From assembly GCF_015680705.1 (NCBI RefSeq), contig NZ_JADNYP010000007.1:62001-126000 (forward strand): 64,000 nucleotides of DNA, read 5' to 3'. Below are positions 29,677 through 38,637 of the stretch, in pieces (position 1 is the stretch's first letter; the number at the start of each line of letters is the position of its first letter). A program made the position numbers and the translations under genes. Source of the stretch: Pseudomonas fulva (GTDB lineage Bacteria; Pseudomonadota; Gammaproteobacteria; Pseudomonadales; Pseudomonadaceae). The notes beneath the pieces were generated by a model. The model was given only the letters and a program-made list of their open reading frames with translations. It searched no databases and had not been told where the DNA came from.

Positions 29677-29726
29677 GGTATTCCAAACGGTATTCCAGCC
29701 CATCCGGCGCTAATGTTTGGAATACC
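29677..29726. promoter_or_regulatory. Repeated GGTATTCCA sites before the integrase gene of element B
   Basis: GGTATTCCAAAC (29677-29688) and GTTTGGAATACC (29715-29726) form a perfect 12-bp inverted repeat, with a direct copy GGTATTCCA at 29689-29697 between them. The motif recurs at 41988-41996 near the other end. These are probably integrase arm sites and may also autoregulate int. Confidence 0.6.
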
Positions 29727-29750
29727 AAATTAGTGCTTGAGGAAAATCTC

Positions 29751-31007
29751 ATGCCTGCTCAAACTCTCCGCCTCTCCGATCGGCAGCTCAAGGGAGTCAA
29801 ACCCGCGTCCAAGGATTATGTCCTCACCGACGGTGACGGTTTGCAGCTCCGTGTACGTAGCAACGGCTCGTTGCTGTGGAATTTCAACTACCGCGAACCG
29901 GTGACCAAGAAGCGCATCAACATCGGCTTCGGGACCTACCCCGAACTGTCGTTGGCGAACGCACGAAAGATGGCAGTCGATGCGCGGGAGCTGCTCGCCC
30001 AAGGCATCGATCCGAAGGTGCAGCGTAATACGCTGAATGAAGCCAAGCGCGCAGAAACGGAACACACCTTCGAGAACGTGGCCACCGCTTGGTTCGAACT
30101 CAAGAAGGACTCGGTCACCCCTGCCTACGCCGAGGATATTTGGCGGTCGCTCACGCTGCACGTGTTCCCCGATTTGAAGACGACACCACTCACGAAAATC
30201 ACGGCGCCGATGGTGATCGCATTGCTTCGTCCAATCGAAGCGAAAGGCAGCCTGGAGACTGTCAAACGTCTTAGCCAACGGCTAAACGAGATCATGACCT
30301 ACGGCGTCAACTCCGGCCTGATCTTCGCAAACCCTCTCACCGGTATAAGGGCGATGTTCAAAAAGCCCAAGAAAGAAAACATGGCAGCGCTACCGCCCGA
30401 AGAGCTCCCCGAGCTCATGCTGGAGATCGCTAACGCCAGCATCAAACGCACAACCCGTTGCCTCATCGAATGGCAGTTGCACACGATGACTCGCCCCGCC
30501 GAGGCGGCGAGTACTCGCTGGGCAGACATCGACTTTGAAAGGCGTGTCTGGACTATCCCACCGGAGCGGATGAAAAAGCGCCGCCCTCACAGCATTCCGT
30601 TGAGTGATCACGCTGTCGCTCTGTTGGAGTCACTGAAAACTCACAGCGGCCATCGCGAATTCGTATTCCCGGCAGACAGAAATCCACGTACCCACGCCAA
30701 TAGCCAAACCGCCAACATGGCGTTGAAGCGCATGGGGTTCCAGGATCGGTTGGTCAGCCACGGCATGCGCTCGATGGCCAGCACCATCTTAAATGAGCAT
30801 GGCTGGGACCCGGAGCTGATTGAAGTTGCACTGGCGCATGTCGACAAGGATGAGGTGCGGAGCGCCTACAACCGAGCCGACTACATTGAGCGCCGACGCC
30901 CGATGATGGCCTGGTGGAGCGAGTACATCCAAAAGGCCGCCACCGGCAGCCTGCTCGCCTCAGCATATGGCCAAGCCAGAGACAGGAACGTGGTGCCGAT
31001 CCGCTAG
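29751..31007 (+). CDS. P4-type tyrosine integrase of element B
   Basis: A 418-residue integrase with an N-terminal DUF4102 arm-binding domain (LSDRQLKGVKPASKDYVLTDGDGLQLRVRSNGS and FGTYPELSLANARKMA). The catalytic domain has Arg in TMTRPAEAASTRW, Lys in MKKRRPHSIPLS, SHGMRSMASTILNE, LAHVDKDEVRSAY and the Tyr of AYNRADY. The ATG at 29751 follows GAGGA; an ATG 18 nt upstream has no such site. It sits 187 bp after att, facing into the element, as in CP4-57 and other ssrA-inserted islands. Confidence 0.93.
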   Translation: MPAQTLRLSDRQLKGVKPASKDYVLTDGDGLQLRVRSNGSLLWNFNYREPVTKKRINIGFGTYPELSLANARKMAVDARELLAQGIDPKVQRNTLNEAKRAETEHTFENVATAWFELKKDSVTPAYAEDIWRSLTLHVFPDLKTTPLTKITAPMVIALLRPIEAKGSLETVKRLSQRLNEIMTYGVNSGLIFANPLTGIRAMFKKPKKENMAALPPEELPELMLEIANASIKRTTRCLIEWQLHTMTRPAEAASTRWADIDFERRVWTIPPERMKKRRPHSIPLSDHAVALLESLKTHSGHREFVFPADRNPRTHANSQTANMALKRMGFQDRLVSHGMRSMASTILNEHGWDPELIEVALAHVDKDEVRSAYNRADYIERRRPMMAWWSEYIQKAATGSLLASAYGQARDRNVVPIR

Positions 31008-31958
31008 CGCTGTACAGGCGCGGTAACGGTGGCGACAGCAACTGAGCGCTCAGGAATCAGGGAAAGCAGCCTCGTTTATCCGCTTGTCAGCGCGGGTCCA
31101 TCCAAACAGGGCTGCAAAGCCGCCCTGTTTGGATGGACCTTACTTTGAAGAGCTAAAACCACGACGTTGTCCAGGATTTACCACGGAATTCCACCGGTGG
31201 ATAACGGCTCTTGAAGTCCAAAGTGGCGCTGAATTTCGAACCTTGACCAGATTTTTCCACAGGCGTAGAACTGGCCGTGCAACCGCTGTCGATGACAGCA
31301 ACCCAGGTGGTCCGAACCTTGAAGGCCACGCCGCTCCTGCGGTGGTTCTCCCCCCAAATGGCGATTCGCGTCCGGCAGCTCGCCCGGTCACCTCCCCGGT
31401 GATGGATGCCTACTTCAGATCATGGCCCTCGTGCGCCAGACGACACTTCCTACTTCGCTGCCCTGCAGCAACCTATCCGCTTGGCCGAATCTTGCGCCAA
31501 CCTGTGCCCGTCTCTTTCTTCTGGAAAGAGACGGGCACTTCCACCACTGCTGCAGCCCTGATCGCGCATGGCTTTGCGGCATTCCCCCTCGTGACAATCG
31601 GCGTGACAAACGCCGATGTCACCAGCCAGCGATGTAGATGATGGTGCCGCAGACCAAGGAATGGACTGCACCTGACTGACAGTCAGGCATGCCCCGGTCA
31701 TCGCATTGCTGCTTGCACCTGGCTCAGGATCTCGCGGCACTGGTCTCGTTAGCCAATGCAGCCTCCACCCGCCCACCGGTAACGGTGCTCAGGAGGCCAG
31801 ATCATGAGATGCCCTTGCTCCTGGTCGTAAGGAGCCGCCAGTCCCGCGTTAGAGGACATCCCCACAGGTCGCAGGGGCCTTGATCCCTGATAACACTCAG
31901 CATTCTTGGCGGGATGACGTGGGGCGAGGGTTGGAGATCGGATGATGAGGTGACTGAC
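31008..31958. other. 951-bp non-coding stretch with strong palindromes
   Basis: No convincing gene is seen. Four inverted repeats stand out: 31095-31112/31122-31139 (18 bp perfect), 31504-31517/31525-31538 (14 bp perfect), 31591-31603/31611-31622 (12 bp with one bulge) and 31671-31678/31680-31687 (8 bp). The first probably terminates the integrase transcript. Confidence 0.55.
31095..31139 (+). terminator. Perfect 18-bp hairpin after the integrase gene of element B
   Basis: Arms 31095-31112 and 31122-31139 with a 9-nt loop; there is no long T tract. It lies 88 bp after the int stop, so it is a terminator or a stable RNA structure. Confidence 0.6.
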
Positions 31959-32939
31959 ATGGCATTGGTAGGTAGACGCGATGGCCGCAATTTCGGTTAC
32001 GGCAGGCAGTTGAGCTATGCGGGTCAGCAGGCGCTGAAAGATATGTTCGGTGGTGGCCATTACGGCACGGTCAAGGCGCACAGCGATCGGTGGCGGGCAT
32101 TCGTGAAGTGGTGCCGGTCTGAAGCGGGACCCGGGGTCAACGATGCGCGGCAGATTGACCGCGAGGTGTTGTCGAACTATGCCGCATACCTTCGCGGCCT
32201 GGTTGAGCACAGCGGCCTAGCAATCAGCACTGCACAAAACCGGCTATCCAGCGTTAACCGAACCATGGCAGCCCTTCGCGGTGATCAATATGTAAAATTG
32301 CCAAGTCCGAGCAAGGCCTTGGATATGCAGCGCACCGGTGTACGTCAATCGGCGCCGCAAGGCCAAGACCGCGAACAGGTACAGCAGATCGTCGAGACGC
32401 TTTGTAGCCGTGATCAGATGCGGGCAGCAGCGATAGTTCAGTTGACGCGAGCCACGGGGATGCGTTTGCGCGAGGCCATCCTGGCTGACCTGTCACGGCT
32501 GAGCCGTGAAGCCGCGCTCTACGGCAAAATCAATATCCAGGATGGCACCAAAGGCGGCCGCGCCGGTGCATCTGCACCCCGCTGGATTGAGGTGGATGAC
32601 CATATTCGTGGCGCACTTAGATTTGCATTGCAAGTATCCCCCGCGGATAGCCGCAACCTGATTGCTCCAAACGAGAGCTATCTGAACGTTCTGCAGGAAA
32701 TAGACCGGCCAGCGAGAGAGGTCCTGAAAGCACACGACCTCAAAGGCTTTCACGAACTTCGGGCGGCGTTTGCATGTGAGCGCTATGAACAGATCACACA
32801 TCACCGTGCGCCTGTAAATGGTGGTCAGTGCTACGCCATAGACCGGCGCCTAGATCTTGAGGCTCGCATGCAGATCAGCAATGAGCTGGGGCATGGACGG
32901 ATTGAGGTGGTCGCTGCCTACATAGGGGGCAGGGTATGA
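31959..32939 (+). CDS. Tyrosine recombinase-like protein (Integrase_1 type)
   Basis: A 326-residue protein starting MALVGRRDGRNFGYGRQLSYAGQQAL; ATG 31959 is chosen over one 45 nt upstream because GAGGTG lies before it. It is a member of the divergent integrase group seen in proteobacterial islands. A core-binding domain (about 30-115, SDRWRAFVKWC...LSNYAAYLRGLVEHSGLAISTAQNRLSSVNRTM) precedes a catalytic-like domain with Arg in RATGMRLREAILAD, HELRAAFACERY, ELGHGRIEVVAAYIGG (candidate Tyr). Its role is unknown; it overlaps the next small gene by 4 bp. Confidence 0.8.
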   Translation: MALVGRRDGRNFGYGRQLSYAGQQALKDMFGGGHYGTVKAHSDRWRAFVKWCRSEAGPGVNDARQIDREVLSNYAAYLRGLVEHSGLAISTAQNRLSSVNRTMAALRGDQYVKLPSPSKALDMQRTGVRQSAPQGQDREQVQQIVETLCSRDQMRAAAIVQLTRATGMRLREAILADLSRLSREAALYGKINIQDGTKGGRAGASAPRWIEVDDHIRGALRFALQVSPADSRNLIAPNESYLNVLQEIDRPAREVLKAHDLKGFHELRAAFACERYEQITHHRAPVNGGQCYAIDRRLDLEARMQISNELGHGRIEVVAAYIGGRV

Positions 32940-33211
32940 CTAAGGCGTTTGATATGGCGTTGTTCTTGAGTGCCGTGCTGACAAGGTCGCATGCGACGCG
33001 GCACCGGCATTTGCGGCAGGCAAGAATCATCCAATCTGAAATCGCAAAACGCTGGCAGCGTTCAACTCCTTGGGCCTGGCAGCGAAAGCATTTGGTTTGG
33101 TTTCTTGAACATTCCCTCACCGGCCGCAGTGAGGCAACACAGTATTACTATTTGCTTACTGTCCAACTGCTCGCACGACGCCTGGAAAGGCCATGGGTTT
33201 TTAAGCGTTGA
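32936..33211 (+). CDS. Small helical protein coupled to the recombinase-like gene
   Basis: A 91-residue basic protein (MTKAFDMALFLSAVLTRSHATRHRHLRQARIIQSEIAKRW) that starts on the ATGA overlap with the recombinase-like gene. The pattern (RHRHLRQARIIQSEIAKRW...QRKHLVWFLEHSLTGRSEATQYYYLLTVQLLARRL) resembles a lone SAM-like core-binding domain of a tyrosine recombinase. It may partner with, or regulate, the neighbouring protein; this is inference. Confidence 0.55.
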   Translation: MTKAFDMALFLSAVLTRSHATRHRHLRQARIIQSEIAKRWQRSTPWAWQRKHLVWFLEHSLTGRSEATQYYYLLTVQLLARRLERPWVFKR

Positions 33212-33440
33212 GTGGAGCTCCCGTTCCTAACCATCGGTATTCGCCACCGCCTCGGAAAATCACGGCGTCGACGCGCCTATTAGCAACCTCCTCAGTGCTG
33301 AGGAAATCATGACTTTTAAAGTCAGCCCGGTTATGCGCAAATCGCGCCGCATACAAGCGTAACGTCTCGCCCTCGGCCAGTAGCTGATCACGCTGGACCG
33401 ACGGCATATGGTTATACACGCACCACGCTTCGTCTGGCAT
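33201..33440 (-). CDS. Possible small hypothetical protein (79 residues)
   Basis: The frame on the minus strand starts with ATG 33440 after AAGGG and reads MPDEAWCVYNHMPSVQRDQLLAEGETLRLYAARF, with balanced composition and normal Pseudomonas codons. It ends 10 bp inside the convergent small gene. No family is recognised. A second ATG at residue 12 is equally possible. Confidence 0.35.
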   Translation of the reverse strand: MPDEAWCVYNHMPSVQRDQLLAEGETLRLYAARFAHNRADFKSHDFLSTEEVANRRVDAVIFRGGGEYRWLGTGAPLNA

Positions 33441-33499
33441 TATGCCCTTATAGCGCCACCATTCTCGGGATGGCTGGTGACGAACTCAAGGGATGGAAC

Positions 33500-36400
33500 A
33501 TGGCAGAGAACAGCAACTTCGCCTTTTTCAAAGAACACGATCCGGTTTTTTTCCAACTTGCCAATGCGGCCGAGCGAGTATTTTCCAGCGACCCCAACAC
33601 GACGCTGATCAAACTACGCCAGTTGGGCGAAGCGCTCGCCCAGGATTTGGCGGTAAGAGCAGGCATTGAGTTCGACGCCACTACTTCCCAAGCTGATCTG
33701 CTACTCCGCCTAAGCCGTGAAATCCAGCTCGACGGCAACATCCGCAACCTGCTCCATACGCTGCGCATCGAAGGCAATAAGGCTACCCACGAATTCCGCA
33801 CCCAGCATCGTGAGGCACTGGACGGACTGAGGGTCGCACGCGCCTTGGCGATCTGGTATCACCAGTCATTTGGCACGGGCGGTAGCACCTTCAAACCTGG
33901 GCCTTTCATGGTTCCGGCCGATCCGAGTGAGCCTCTGCGTGAACTGCAGGGGCAGATCGAAAAACTTCGCGCAGAGCTGGGCGACAGTCGCCAGCAATTG
34001 GAGAACAACCACCAATTAGCCGAGCTACTGGCGCAAGAAAAGCATGAGCAAGCCAGTCTTGTTGGGCAGATGAACGAGGAAGCTCGCGTCTACGAGCAGA
34101 TTGCCCTTGAACGCGAGGCAGAACTATCGAAGGCCCGAGTCGATTTCGAGGCACGGCTGAAAGTGCTGCAACAACAGCTTGAAGATCAGCCGCAAGCTGC
34201 CCAGCAGGTCACGCGTAAAACTCAGCAGGCAAGCAGCCAGTTCGACCTCAATGAAGACCTCACCCGTATTCTCATCGATCAACAGTTGAACGATACCGGC
34301 TGGGAAGCCGATTCGCTCGATCTTACCTACAGCAAGGGCGCTCGGCCCGAAAAGGGCAAGAACAAGGCCATCGCCGAATGGCCAACCAGCAAGCCGAAAG
34401 AAAACGCTGATTACGTGCTGTTCGCCGGCCTAATCCCAGTCGCCATCGTCGAAGCCAAGCGCAAGCGCGTCAACATAGCGGACCGCATTCCCCAAGCCGA
34501 GCGCTATTCACGCCAACTGATCGTTACCGATAATCTGCAACCGGCCGGGCAGAACACGGGCTGGGCGGATGGCCAGGGCGGCCACTTCAAAGTCCCGTTT
34601 GCCTTTGCCTGCAATGGCCGGCCCTTCATTAAGCAGCTCGCCGCGCTTTCTGGCATCTGGTTTCGTGACTTGCGCAGCCCGGCCAACCTGCGCCGGCCGC
34701 TGCAGGACTTCCACACGCCGAGCGGCCTACTCGACCTGCTCAAACGCAGCCGTGAGGACGCCGAGGCGAAACTACAGCAAGAAGGCTTCGCCTATCTCAA
34801 GCTGCGTGACTATCAGGAAAACGCCATCCGCGCCGTCGAACAGGCCCTAGCCGCAAATCGCCGCAACTGTCTGCTGGCCATGGCGACCGGAACCGGTAAA
34901 ACGCGCACTATCATTGGCTTGATGTACCGCCTGCTGAAGGCCGAGCGCTTTCGCCGTATTCTTTTCCTGGTCGATCGCAGCGCCTTGGGGGAACAGGCCA
35001 TCGAAGCCTTCAACGAGGCGACGCTGGAACAGAACCACACGCTGGCGCAGATCTACGACGTCAAAGAACTAGGTGACATGGCTGCCGAAGCTGAAACACG
35101 GGTTCAGGTCGCCACTGTGCAGGCCATGGTCAAGCGTATCTTCCAGTCCGACACTCCGCCGCCCATCGATGCCTTCGACTGCATCGTCGTCGACGAAGCC
35201 CACCGCGGTTACACCCTCGATCAGGAAATGACTGAAGGCGAGCTGGCAGTGCGCGACTTCAACCAGTATCTATCGCAGTATCGTCGTGTGCTCGACTATT
35301 TCGACGCCTGCCGCGTCGGGCTCACCGCTACGCCAGCCAAGCACACCAGCGAAGTCTTCGGGGCTCCAATATACACCTACAGCTACCGTGAAGCCGTGGC
35401 TGACGACTGGCTGATCGATCACGAACCTCCAATCCGCTACCAGACCCTGCTGAGCCAAAACGGCATCCACTTTGCCAAGGGCGAGAGCGTCAGCGTCATC
35501 GATACGAGTACCGGCGAAGTGGATGTCGCCGAGCTTGAGGACGAACTCGACTTCGAAATCGAGTCCTTCAATCGCCGCGTGATTACGCCCGGTTTCGACA
35601 AGGTCATCTGCGAGCAACTGGCGCAAGAGCTCGACCCGTCGGGCGACGAAAAAACGATGATTTTTTGCGTTAACCAAGCCCATGCCGAGCGGGTCAAAAA
35701 CCTTCTCGACGAAGCCTTCAAGGACGTTCACGGCGAGGATTACAACCAGGCAGCTGTACAGATCATCACCGGGCAAAGTGACAAGGTCAAACAACTGATC
35801 CGCCAGTACAAGAACGAGCGCTACCCGAGCATTGCCATCACGGTCGACCTGTTGACCACCGGTATCGACGTACCGCGCATTTGCCACTTGGTGTTCATGC
35901 GCCGGGTGCGTTCGCGCATCCTCTACGAACAGATGAAGGGCCGCGCGACTCGCCGCTGCGATGAAATCGGCAAGACAGTATTCAAGATCTACGACCCCGT
36001 TGACCTGTACGCTGCCCTCGAACCAGTAGATACAATGAAGCCGCTAGTGAAGGACCCAAACATCAGCCTCGAACAGCTGGTCAGCGAGCTAACCAACCCA
36101 GCCAGCCTCGATGCTCCTGGTAACCAGCCAGACACTAGTCATGCCCACGACGTCCTGGACCAGTTGAGCCAGCGGGTCATGCGTATTCTGCGCAAGGCCA
36201 GCCATAAGGCCGAGCAAAAGCCAACCCTAAAAGCCAAGCTCGCCGAACTTGAAAACACCTGGGGCGTAGCCCCAGACAAACTGCATCAGCATCTGCACCA
36301 GCTCGGCCCACAGCAAGCTGCCCAGTTCATCCAACAGCATGCCCAACTGCTCGATCAGCTCGCCACGGTTAATGCCCTGCTGGGATCGCTGAACTACCCA

Positions 36401-36964
36401 GTGATCTCCACTCACATGGACGAACTGATGGTGCGTGAGCAGAACTACGGCGATTACCAAAAGCCCGCGGACTATCTGGAAAGCTTCAACGACTTCATTA
36501 AGAATCAGTTGAACCAGTCAGTGGCCCTCGGCGTAGTGGTCAACCGCCCGCAAGACCTGACCCGTGAACAATTGCGTGAAGTACGCCTGCTGCTCGACGG
36601 GCATGGCTACAGCGAGGTCAACCTGCAAAGCGCCTGGCGCAACCAGACGAACCAGGAGATCGCTGCCAGTATCGTCGGGTTCATCCGCCGCGCCGCCCTC
36701 GGAGAGGCCCTGCTGCCATTCGAGCAGCGCGTGACCAAGGCGATGGAGACGATTTATACCCTGCAGTCTTGGACTCAGATTCAGCGTAAGTGGCTGGACC
36801 GCCTGGCCAAGCAACTGGTGCACGAGGTCGTTATTGACAAGAAGCAGATTGGTGAAGCGTTCAAGAGCGATGGCGGCAGCACGCGGCTGGACAAAATGCT
36901 CGGCGGCAACCTGGGCGTGGTGCTGGATGCCCTGAATGACAACCTTTGGGCACAAACGGGATGA
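33500..36964 (+). CDS. hsdR: Type I restriction enzyme, motor/nuclease subunit HsdR
   Basis: A 1154-residue subunit that cuts and translocates unmodified DNA in complex with HsdM and HsdS. The ATG at 33500 has AAGGGA upstream. Residues 1-130 are a DUF4145-like helical domain, then a coiled coil (about 150-240). The nuclease domain has the motif LIPVAIVEAKRKR near 315. The SF2 helicase motor has MATGTGKTRTIIGLM near 463, VDEAHRGY near 565, GLTATPAKHT, TVDLLTTGIDVPRI and RATRR. A C-terminal EcoEI-type domain ends the protein. All motifs look intact. It is the first gene of hsdR-albA_2-hsdM-hsdS. Confidence 0.95.
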   Translation: MAENSNFAFFKEHDPVFFQLANAAERVFSSDPNTTLIKLRQLGEALAQDLAVRAGIEFDATTSQADLLLRLSREIQLDGNIRNLLHTLRIEGNKATHEFRTQHREALDGLRVARALAIWYHQSFGTGGSTFKPGPFMVPADPSEPLRELQGQIEKLRAELGDSRQQLENNHQLAELLAQEKHEQASLVGQMNEEARVYEQIALEREAELSKARVDFEARLKVLQQQLEDQPQAAQQVTRKTQQASSQFDLNEDLTRILIDQQLNDTGWEADSLDLTYSKGARPEKGKNKAIAEWPTSKPKENADYVLFAGLIPVAIVEAKRKRVNIADRIPQAERYSRQLIVTDNLQPAGQNTGWADGQGGHFKVPFAFACNGRPFIKQLAALSGIWFRDLRSPANLRRPLQDFHTPSGLLDLLKRSREDAEAKLQQEGFAYLKLRDYQENAIRAVEQALAANRRNCLLAMATGTGKTRTIIGLMYRLLKAERFRRILFLVDRSALGEQAIEAFNEATLEQNHTLAQIYDVKELGDMAAEAETRVQVATVQAMVKRIFQSDTPPPIDAFDCIVVDEAHRGYTLDQEMTEGELAVRDFNQYLSQYRRVLDYFDACRVGLTATPAKHTSEVFGAPIYTYSYREAVADDWLIDHEPPIRYQTLLSQNGIHFAKGESVSVIDTSTGEVDVAELEDELDFEIESFNRRVITPGFDKVICEQLAQELDPSGDEKTMIFCVNQAHAERVKNLLDEAFKDVHGEDYNQAAVQIITGQSDKVKQLIRQYKNERYPSIAITVDLLTTGIDVPRICHLVFMRRVRSRILYEQMKGRATRRCDEIGKTVFKIYDPVDLYAALEPVDTMKPLVKDPNISLEQLVSELTNPASLDAPGNQPDTSHAHDVLDQLSQRVMRILRKASHKAEQKPTLKAKLAELENTWGVAPDKLHQHLHQLGPQQAAQFIQQHAQLLDQLATVNALLGSLNYPVISTHMDELMVREQNYGDYQKPADYLESFNDFIKNQLNQSVALGVVVNRPQDLTREQLREVRLLLDGHGYSEVNLQSAWRNQTNQEIAASIVGFIRRAALGEALLPFEQRVTKAMETIYTLQSWTQIQRKWLDRLAKQLVHEVVIDKKQIGEAFKSDGGSTRLDKMLGGNLGVVLDALNDNLWAQTG

Positions 36965-37059
36965 GACCGATCTGGAACGCCGGATTGGCCAGCGTGCTCG
37001 TTCATAAGGGATAATGCCCCTGCTATACGACTTATCGCTGCGCTACTTAGAGATGCCTC

Positions 37060-38571
37060 ATGACCCCTGCTGAGCTTCATCAGATTCTTGCCCGTGGTGA
37101 AGACAGCCGCCATCAGTTCAAGCGCGATTTCAGCAATATCGATGCCTTGGCAGCCGAGTTGGTGGCGTTCGCCAATACGTCCGGTGGCTACTTGCTGATT
37201 GGCGTAGACGACTCCGGCGCGGTGAGCGGGTTGAGTAGCGCCGACATTTCGCGACTCAATCAACTGCTCTCCAACGCAGCCTCACAGAATGTCCGTCCGG
37301 CGATCAATCCATTGTCCAGCAACCTTCAGACCGAGCACGGGCTGGTCATGGTGGTGACAGTCGAACAAGGGCTGAATAAACCCTATGTCGACAACCAGGG
37401 TCGCATCTGGGTAAAGAACGGCGCCGACAAGCGTCGGGTCACGGCCCGTGAAGAACTGCAGCGTTTGTTCCAGCAGGCCGGGCTGGTGTGCGCCGATGCG
37501 ATACCGGTCACTGGCAGCAGCGTGGCGGATATCGACGCCAAAGCGCTTGGCGAGTACTTCCAAAGACGCTTTCGGCAGAGCCCCGAACAGACAGGTTTGG
37601 AAACCACCCGCATCCTGGAAAATCTTGGCCTCGCCAGTGGCGACACCCCCAATTTGGCCGGCTTGCTGCTCTTCTGCCAAACGCCACAACGCCTGTGCCC
37701 GGCGTTCGATATCAAGGCCGTAGCGTTTCCGGGCACAGTTCTGCATGACCGCCACTATCTAGACAGCGAAGATATCGATGGCAATCTGCAGGAACAGTAC
37801 CGACGCAGCCTTGCCTTCATAAAGCGCAACCTACACCACGTGCAACGCCAGCAGGGCTTCAATACCCTCGGCCAGCTGGAAGTGCCGGAGGAGGTGTTTG
37901 AAGAACTGCTGGTCAATGCCCTGATCCACCGCGACTACTTTGTCAGCGCCTCCATCCGGATCATGATCTTCACCGATCGCATCGAACTGATCAGCCCTGG
38001 GCACCTGCCTGACGTGCTCGATACCGAGAAAATTCGATTAGGGCTGTCCAACCGTCGTAACCCGACGCTCACCTCCCATGCTGTGCACATTCTCCCCTAT
38101 CGCGGTTTGGGCACCGGCATCCCGCGCGCTATCGATGCTTGGCCAATGATCCGGCTGGAGGACGACCGGCAGAGTAATCAGTTCAAGGTGGTGATTCAGC
38201 GCGCCGTTGAAAAAGGGCCTCTTTCGGGCCCAAGTGGGGACCAAGTAGGGACTAAGTCGGGACCAAGTAGGGACCAAGTAGGGACTGAGTCCGCTGTCGA
38301 AGAAGAACAAGCCGAAACTCGCCTGTCTTTGCAGCAAGAGCAGGTAACGCTGCTGTGCAGGATGACAGGCGATCACACTGCGTCAGAGCTAATGACCTTC
38401 GTCGGGCGCAGCAACCGCAGCAAGTTCCGCGAGCAGGTGTTGGCCCCATTACTGGCGCTTGGCGTGGTCGAGATGACCATTCCAGACAAGCCCAACAGCA
38501 GCAAGCAACGCTATCGCCTGACTGCGGCCGGCCGAGCGCTAAAGGCCGAACAACGCTCCTCAGACGACTGA
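37060..38571 (+). CDS. AlbA_2 / HATPase_c_4 protein of the type I locus
   Basis: A 503-residue protein with an N-terminal AlbA_2 domain (EDSRHQFKRDFSNIDALAAELVAFANTSGGYLLIGVDDSG, residues 13-53), a central GHKL-like ATP-binding region (EVFEELLVNALIHRDYFV near 275-292 and YRGLGTGIPRAI), and a C-terminal winged helix (about 420-500, RLSLQQEQVTLLCRMTGDHTASELMTFVGRSNRSKFREQVL). The linker at 390-412 is encoded by six 11-bp repeats. Such genes often lie within type I R-M loci and may regulate them or act as an extra defence. Since 11 bp is not a multiple of 3, slippage would switch the winged helix off. Confidence 0.85.
   Translation: MTPAELHQILARGEDSRHQFKRDFSNIDALAAELVAFANTSGGYLLIGVDDSGAVSGLSSADISRLNQLLSNAASQNVRPAINPLSSNLQTEHGLVMVVTVEQGLNKPYVDNQGRIWVKNGADKRRVTAREELQRLFQQAGLVCADAIPVTGSSVADIDAKALGEYFQRRFRQSPEQTGLETTRILENLGLASGDTPNLAGLLLFCQTPQRLCPAFDIKAVAFPGTVLHDRHYLDSEDIDGNLQEQYRRSLAFIKRNLHHVQRQQGFNTLGQLEVPEEVFEELLVNALIHRDYFVSASIRIMIFTDRIELISPGHLPDVLDTEKIRLGLSNRRNPTLTSHAVHILPYRGLGTGIPRAIDAWPMIRLEDDRQSNQFKVVIQRAVEKGPLSGPSGDQVGTKSGPSRDQVGTESAVEEEQAETRLSLQQEQVTLLCRMTGDHTASELMTFVGRSNRSKFREQVLAPLLALGVVEMTIPDKPNSSKQRYRLTAAGRALKAEQRSSDD
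38226..38291 (+). repeat. Six tandem 11-bp units (GGGACCAAGTA type)
   Basis: The units are GGGCCCAAGTG, GGGACCAAGTA, GGGACTAAGTC, GGGACCAAGTA, GGGACCAAGTA and GGGACTGAGTC. Three units make an 11-residue protein repeat; the gain or loss of one shifts the reading frame. Confidence 0.9.
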
Positions 38572-38637
38572 GCCCAGACAACCATTTCTTTGCGCCAGCG
38601 CAATCTGGCGCTTTACACACTTCGCCACAGGTACCCC

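Noticed and set aside
31084..31641. 185-residue plus-strand frame after the integrase gene
   Set aside because: It crosses strong palindromes, has low-quality composition and no ribosome site or family likeness.
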